64,000 bases of DNA from Dictyophora rubrovolvata (Eukaryota; Basidiomycota; Agaricomycetes; Phallales; Phallaceae), in contig CP114123.1 of assembly GCA_029959195.1 (NCBI GenBank), positions 2,294,001 through 2,358,000 of the forward strand. The letters run 5' to 3'. A model generated the notes under the pieces. It saw nothing but the letters and a program-made list of their open reading frames with translations. It ran no database searches and had not been told where the DNA came from. Shown here in pieces: positions 58,585 through 64,000 of this stretch. Position 1 is the first letter of the stretch. Each line of letters begins with the position of its first letter. The translations under genes and the position numbers were made by a program.

Positions 58585-59850
58585 ATGACACAGACTGGAA
58601 AAACATCACCCAATTCCGAGCCTCCCAGCCCCCACAATGGAGGCTCAAAAAATTTGAATTCGGTTTATCAACCTGGTAAAAAACATTCTATACTACTGAT
58701 TAAATCACTCTCTTATTTATTTTTTCTTCTTTCAGACCGAGTCGCAGCCGCGCTGAAAGCATTTTTGGACGACTTTGACTACTCTCCTACTGGCATAAAT
58801 CCGGTTAATCAAGAACTCGAGGATTTCATGCGCGAAGTCATGATTAAAAGAGAAATGGAGTGTCCATTGTTGAACAAAACTCTTCGCCTGATGGCTTCTA
58901 TAGTTCAGGTAAAAGTTCGTATATATCACAGCATACAGCAGGCTTATCCGCTTAAAGCTCTGTCACCCAACTCTCTCGATGGCTGTTAAGAGAAATACGG
59001 CTTTATATATGTGGTATATGATGGCTCATTCTTTCTCCTTTAGTCAGACTAAACAATCTCCAAAGGTTCTGCTTGTATGTCGAGGAAAAAATATCAGAGG
59101 ATCCAGTGCCCTTGAAAGAGTTTGGTCAGCGTTTATTGACGGGTAAACCTCAGCTTGATCCTGTCCTTACCGTCTTTGTGGAAGTCCTCAATAATATGTG
59201 GCAAATATACGACCCCTTAATTGCGTCTTTAATCCTCAACGGCACCTTCCAATTTGTGTCCTACACCTGTTTGGAACCTCAGCTTGAGAAAAAACATTTA
59301 ATTCGAGGAGAAGACCGTTTCGCTTGGTATCTACGCGATGCAACTGGTATTTTCAATTACGGCTTACTTGGTTTTACCAAAGAGGATGGCTTTAGTGCCG
59401 TAGATCTCATTCAAGCTTTACCCAACTTCAGCTTTTGGTTTAGTGCTACTAATGACCTTTTATCGTGAGTTCTATAACACGTTTATTGTACGCTCACCTC
59501 TAATATTTTGGTTGTGTGGTTAGGTTCCACAAAGAAGAATCGAAAGGAGAAACTGGAACGTACATTTGGACTCGTGCACAAACAGAGAATAAGTCGCGAT
59601 ACGAAACTTGCGGAGAGCTTGTAGGCGAATTGAAAATCAGCAGACGGATCATCTATGAAACGATGGAAAATATAAATCAAAAGGCAGCCAATATTTGGAG
59701 AGCTTTTGAGAAAGGATTTGTGTGAGTCTTGCATGATAATCCCTACTCCTAATGACTGATTAATGACTGATGAATTTTATCTGTATGATATTCAGTGAAT
59801 GGCGTCTAATCCAGCCCAGGTATCGTTTGAAAGAGCTGGGCTTTCATTAG
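58585..59850 (+). CDS. Sesquiterpene synthase, trichodiene synthase (TRI5)-like
   Basis: Class I terpene cyclase that would convert farnesyl diphosphate into a sesquiterpene, cytosolic. Six exons, introns 58676-58735, 58909-58957, 59014-59065, 59465-59523 and 59722-59795. Order: MTQTGKTSPNSEPPSPH, DRVAAALKAFLDDFDYSP, LRLMASIVQLCHPTLSMA and NTALYMWFCLYVEEKISED. The Asp-rich metal motif of the family sits in that last segment; here its first two residues are Glu-Glu. Then GEDRFAWYLRDATGIFNY and the NSE motif NDLLSFHKEESKGET (Asn, Ser, Glu as expected), ending IQPRYRLKELGFH. The C-terminal RY pair is present. Product chemistry is unknown, and TRI5-like enzymes in mushrooms make varied products. 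No clustered P450 lies directly next to it. Confidence 0.88.
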
Positions 59851-60323
59851 AATCAATCCTTTTATTTTTCGTGCATTTCTACGCGGAACTAGAACCTGGA
59901 TTAGTAAATATTATAGACAGATTGGTGTCAATTTAGTTGCAAAGTTCAAGAACTCTTTAGCTTGGGTCTCTGCTTTACTAAATATAAAAGTGATTAGATT
60001 TTGCTTCTATCCAGATGCTGCGGGTCTAATATGCAATGAATGCCGGTAAGTTAGCCATGACATGAGATTATCGACCAAGGTTCTAGAAACACCCGACAAT
60101 ACCTCCAATATTTCTCGCTCAGTTCACCGATTTCTATTGTGTAAAGTCGATCTTAGTCTGAAATCATTCGTGACGATGTTGCAGTCGTTGCGGCTTGTAA
60201 ACCAAGTGGAGGTTGACGTCATAGCTAATCTAGTTGCGTCATCAGCGGCTGGTATAAATTTGAGACACGCATACAGGAATTTTGCAAGTCGCTCAAATTT
60301 TGTGATAGTAAACGATATTCAGC
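59851..60323. other. Intergenic region
   Basis: Terpene synthase 3' flank and promoter of the CsbD-like gene. The frame 60062-60334 overlaps the next start and has no support. Confidence 0.5.
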
Positions 60324-60810
60324 ATGTCAGATAACACTGAAGCACCTCCAAGGTATGTATTGTTGCGCCGTGCTCGGAACCTGATGACATATACAACTTT
60401 CCAGTCGATACAACGGCCAATACCACTCGATAAAAGGAACGGCAGTTGAAACTGTGCGTAGCTCATATTTTGTTCCACACTTTCTACTGAGACGTTGATA
60501 TTTAGGTCGGTGATTTAATAGGCTCGCAGTCATGGCGCCAGTCTGGACAAAAGGAGCACGTAGCAGGAGAAGCCGAAATGACTGCAACACAGGCCAAAGA
60601 CTACGCCGACGGAGCAGCAGACAGAGTGGGAGGCAAGATTGACGCTGTAACCGGCGCAATTACCGGTGATACACAGCAGCAAATGTCTGGTAAATACAGT
60701 CTGGCAGTTGAAGGAAAGAGACGAAGTAAAAGCTAACCGGTTTTCAAGGTAATCTACAGCATGACAAGGGCAAAGCCCAAATGGAATTTAATAAGCCGAC
60801 ATCATCGTAG
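60324..60810 (+). CDS. CsbD-like small stress protein (mismatch/cruciform DNA-recognition type)
   Basis: Small hydrophilic protein of about 107 residues, cytosolic or nuclear. Four exons: 60324-60352, 60405-60453, 60506-60689 and 60749-60810. Read as MSDNTEAPPSRYNGQYHS, then IKGTAVETVGDLIGS, SWRQSGQKEHVAGEAE, AKDYADGAADRVGGKIDAV, GAITGDTQQQMSGNLQHD and KGKAQMEFNKP. The two repeats with GD/GNLTG-like cores and Gln/Lys-rich helices match the fungal proteins annotated as mismatched base pair and cruciform DNA recognition protein, and the CsbD fold of bacteria. The true role is uncertain; stress induction is typical for the family. Confidence 0.85.
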
Positions 60811-61173
60811 GGGTGAATAGGGCTTACTAAGAGATAAACTGATTCTTGTATTACATACCGCGGTATTCGTTGTAGTAAAGCATAGTTATAATTGACACGT
60901 TGGATGATATATGTAATGGCTTTGTAAACGTTCGCTCAAGAAAACGCTCAGGCGGTAAGCCACCAACGTTCGACACAATACAGCGGTCCGTATTGGCTTG
61001 CAAGTTATTTCAAAAACTGTTCGAGCAAATGAGAAAACGTCAAATTGACGCAGACTGAGGAAAAAGTAATTGACGGTGCCCGCGATGGATTAGCGCTAAA
61101 GCGGGTGTAGGGTTCTCACGTAACCAAATGATGTCTCCGATAGTGGACAGTGTAGAGATTAACCGTAACCACC
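60811..61173. other. Intergenic region, transaldolase promoter
   Basis: Nothing else recognised. The transaldolase ATG has a good context, AACCACCATGT. Confidence 0.5.
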
Positions 61174-62451
61174 ATGTCGACCTCGCTTGACCTGCTCAAA
61201 AAAACAGGAACCGTTGTAGTATCGGATTCTGGAGACTTTGAATGTAAGCCGATTGTTTGCATATAGGTGTTTGAACTAAAACGCAATGTTCACGGATCAG
61301 CCATCGATGCGTACAAGCCACAAGATGCAACAACAAACCCAAGGTTCGCCAGCTGATGATATATTCAATGGCTTTTTTACTTAGCAATTTTCGCATTTAG
61401 TCTCCTTCTAGCTGCTGCAAACAAACCACAGTATTCTCATCTCGTCGATGCTGCTGTCAAATACGCAAAGGAGAAATCCTCCGACATTAACCAGCAAGCA
61501 GAGTTTGCTGTAGACCGTCTTGTAAGACCATGGCATCTTCTCGTCGTTTTGTTCAAGACTCAGAATTGTCAATTAGTTGGTCGAATTTGGAAAAGAAATA
61601 TTGAAGATCATTCCTGGTCGTGTCTCAACCGAAGTTGATGCCCGTCTCTCTTTCGATAAAGAAGGCACCAAAGCAAAAGTATGAGAATGACCTTTGTAAC
61701 CTTCTGGTCTCATAGTGATGTACCGTCTTTGTTTACTAGGCAAAGGAGCTGATTGCGCTCTACGAATCCATCGGTGTCCCTCGAGAGCGTATTCTCATCA
61801 AGATCGCATCTACGTGGGAAGGCATTCAGGCCGCTCGTGAACTCGAAAAGAACGAAAACATCCACTGCAACCTTACTCTCCTCTTTGGCTTCGGCCAAGC
61901 AGTTGCCTGCGCCGAAGCTGGTGTCACTCTCATCTCTCCCTTCGTCGGGCGTATCTTGGACTGGTACAAGAAGAACAAGCCCAACGACGGCCCCTACGAA
62001 GGTGATACCGACCCTGGTGTCAAGAGCGTCAAAAAGATCTTCAACTACTACAAACAACATGGCTACAAGACTATCGTTATGGGTGCTTCTTTTAGAAACG
62101 TACGTCTCTAGATGTAGTCGTTATCGCCAAACCTGGTACTGACGCAAAGTTTACGATGATAAGACCGGTGAAATCAAAGCGCTTGCAGGTGTAGATTTCC
62201 TCACTATCGCACCCACGTTACTGCAAGAGCTGCAGCAGTCAACGGAACCCATTCCTCAGAAGCTTAACGCTCAAGCCGCTGCGAAAGCAGAACCCATCTC
62301 TAAGATATCTTACATCGACAATGAACCATCCTTCCGCTGGGAACTTCTACAAGATTCCATGGCATTCGATAAGTTGCATGAGGGTATCAAGAAGTTCGCC
62401 GAAGACGGCCAGACTCTTAAGGACATCCTCAAACAGAAGTTGTCGGCTTAG
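61174..62451 (+). CDS. TAL1: Transaldolase
   Basis: Enzyme of the non-oxidative pentose phosphate pathway moving a dihydroxyacetone unit from sedoheptulose-7-P to glyceraldehyde-3-P, in the cytosol. About 325 residues. Motifs: [35 protein letters not shown] (family signature), [12 protein letters not shown] and the Schiff-base Lys in [31 protein letters not shown] follows, and [15 protein letters not shown] carries the DW signature. Introns are after DFE, in the TTNPS codon, after DRL, after GTKAK and after ASFRN. The last (GTACGT to GATAAG) gives [19 protein letters not shown]. Ends [11 protein letters not shown]. Complete and ordinary. Confidence 0.95.
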
Positions 62452-62889
62452 GACCCGCCCCTTTATTTATGTCCAGTGAAACAAACAACAAGAATTACAG
62501 GTTGATCGAAGAGAAGTTCTGAATGTTACCATTACAAATATGAATGATATTAGTTGAGTAGACGTTTGTAAAATTGTTTCACTAAAGTTGTCTTATGAGA
62601 ATAAACACACGATGAATGATGCATGAAAGCACAAAGCGAGTCTCGGATGATATTTGAAATGAAAATCCTAATCTTCCTTCTCCTTCTATTAAAAAGAGTA
62701 CTAGAAACGAAACAGAGAAAAGGGTTGCTTAAAACACGGAGATGTTAGGAAATATACCAAAGCGTGAACAGTGTTACGAGGTATAGATTATGTATATCTT
62801 GATTCAAGAAGGGAGAGAAGGAAATACTACAACGGAAAAGGGAATGGAATGAGAGAAAAGTGGAAGAGAACGCGTGGACATCGGCGGTT
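62452..62889. other. Convergent 3' flanks of transaldolase and EB1
   Basis: No gene; A-rich 3' ends of the two convergent genes. Confidence 0.5.
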
Positions 62890-64000
62890 CTAGAAGGTTT
62901 CTTCCTCGTCCACGGCTTGGCCGTTTTCAGGTACCTCAAAACCATCCTGCAGAGATTATTATATTACCAACGAGCTGTATATAACTAAGAACGACCGCTT
63001 ACTTCTGTGCTATACAGAATCTTTTGAACTTCTCGTAACGTATGGTCATCGCTCCCAGCAGCCTCTAGCGTTTCCAGTTGTTGCTGGATCAGTATTTCAA
63101 TCTCACGAAGCTGAAAAGAACGACAATATAGCAGCTATCAGATCAAAAGAGAGTGGTCAGCTTACTTTTGAGAAGTAAAAATCTCGTTCTTTTTCCAAGC
63201 CTTCCAGATGAACGTTCACCTCCCGCAATTGCCCCTGCAGATTGACAATCATCTCATTCTGTTGAGCAGAGCCGGCTCGGGGTCCTCAAAAAGGTGAAAA
63301 AAAAAAAGGTTCCTATAGTCAATAACCTGGGTCTCGCTTTGGGAATTGAAAAGGAGATAAACCTACCACCAATAGGCGTTTTACCACGCGGTGGGGCAGC
63401 TCCTGATGTCAAACGGTTTGAAGGCTGCAATGGAGCAATCGTTGCTGGTATTTCAACTGGAGCACCTTTGCGACGTGCAACAGGATCATATGGATGTCCA
63501 CCGTAGTTCTGATCCCAAAACTTTTTCATCCATTGTAAGAATTCTAGGTTGTCTCTAATGCGAGCGGTGAACCGCCATACATCAGCTGATCGCGCACGAA
63601 ACAAAAAGAAGAAAAGTAATAAAACATACTGCATTTTACATTTAGTTAATTTCTCAACCGGTATAGGCTATAAACAAAAAAGGGTATTAATAGACCATTT
63701 CAAATGAAGAGTGGATGAGAGGGGAGAAAAACCCTGGACAGTATAGGGAAAGGTGAGATAAAGAAAAAGACGCGCCTTATCTATTTTCTTCGTTTTGAAC
63801 ATGGTTTGCAGGACCTTGTAATTAGCGACAAATTCATATTCGTGCTTTGCGTTCATTTTAACCCGCGTCATCGGTACATCACCTGTTCTCGCCCAAGACA
63901 GACAAATGCAGATAAACAAAGGCATTCTTAGAAAAGAGTAGGCATTTTCAATGGCAACATACCGTATATCGAATCTATGATTTGACAATACGCAGCTCCA
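62890..64000 (-). CDS. EB1 family microtubule plus-end protein (Bim1/Mal3-like), 5' part outside the window
   Basis: Binds growing microtubule ends with its calponin-homology domain and recruits partners by a C-terminal coiled coil. Visible from IDSIYGDVPMTRVKMNAKH, then YEFVANYKVLQTMFKTKKID, PVEKLTKCKMQDNLEFLQWM and KKFWDQNYGGHPYDPVARRK. A linker of about 50 residues follows, then the coiled coil QGQLREVNVHLEGLEKERD and FYFSKLREIEILIQQQLE. The acidic tail is DEEETF, ending in Phe where animals have EEY. Exon joins use GTATGT and GTAAGC donors. The N-terminal part of the CH domain is beyond position 64000. Confidence 0.92.

Noticed and set aside
18929-59850. One large secondary-metabolite cluster from efflux pump to terpene synthase
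   Set aside because: Housekeeping genes (VTS1) and an 18-kb repeat island lie between, so membership of one cluster is not supported.
60062-60334. Open frame of 90 codons ahead of the CsbD-like gene
   Set aside because: Overlaps the supported start at 60324 in another frame and has no motif.

Overview
The window comes from a filamentous basidiomycete, probably an Agaricomycete. Genes are dense and cut by many short introns (about 49-70 bp). Donors are mostly GTAAGT, GTGAGT or GTGCGT. Several families have a basidiomycete flavour: a class I-III chitin synthase, a TRI5-type terpene synthase, an etherase-like GST, a CsbD-like small protein and a membrane-anchored A1 protease. All gene models were read by eye from the sequence. 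Family names rest on motifs, not on database searches.

Layout. 1-2.7 kb holds no visible gene. 2.7-11.5 kb is a tandem duplication of about 4.2-4.6 kb, each unit carrying one MFS transporter; the second copy has a doubtful splice site. 13.2-16.9 kb (minus) is a chitin synthase. 18.9-21.4 kb is a DHA2-type efflux pump with exons as short as 9-16 nt, convergent with a cytochrome P450 at 22.5-24.9 kb (minus). 26.8-33.9 kb carries, all on plus, an etherase-like GST, a small unknown protein, the SAM-domain RNA regulator VTS1 and a short-chain dehydrogenase.

34-52 kb is a repeat island without ordinary host genes. It holds at least three LTR families, mostly solo LTRs with target duplications, a gag-bearing Ty3/gypsy fossil and an orphan ORF family present twice. 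Its centrepiece is a composite Tc1/mariner-like DNA transposon (about 35.68-43.80 kb). That element carries a near-intact DDE transposase and a convergent spliced accessory gene with an AT-hook-like N-terminus and a SAM-like C-terminus. A second, dead Tc1 element and an LTR have inserted into it.

52-64 kb returns to host genes: a GPI/TM-type aspartic protease and an aldo-keto reductase (both minus), a pol III tRNA-like unit between direct repeats, a TRI5-like sesquiterpene synthase, a CsbD-like protein, transaldolase, and the 3' part of the microtubule plus-end protein EB1, which runs off the right edge.

Working together: efflux pump, P450, GST, SDR, AKR and terpene synthase are the usual parts of secondary metabolism and detoxification. 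They are spread over about 40 kb and split by the transposon island, so a single cluster is not shown. The least explained items are the transposon accessory gene, the orphan duplicated ORF and the micro-exon cluster.
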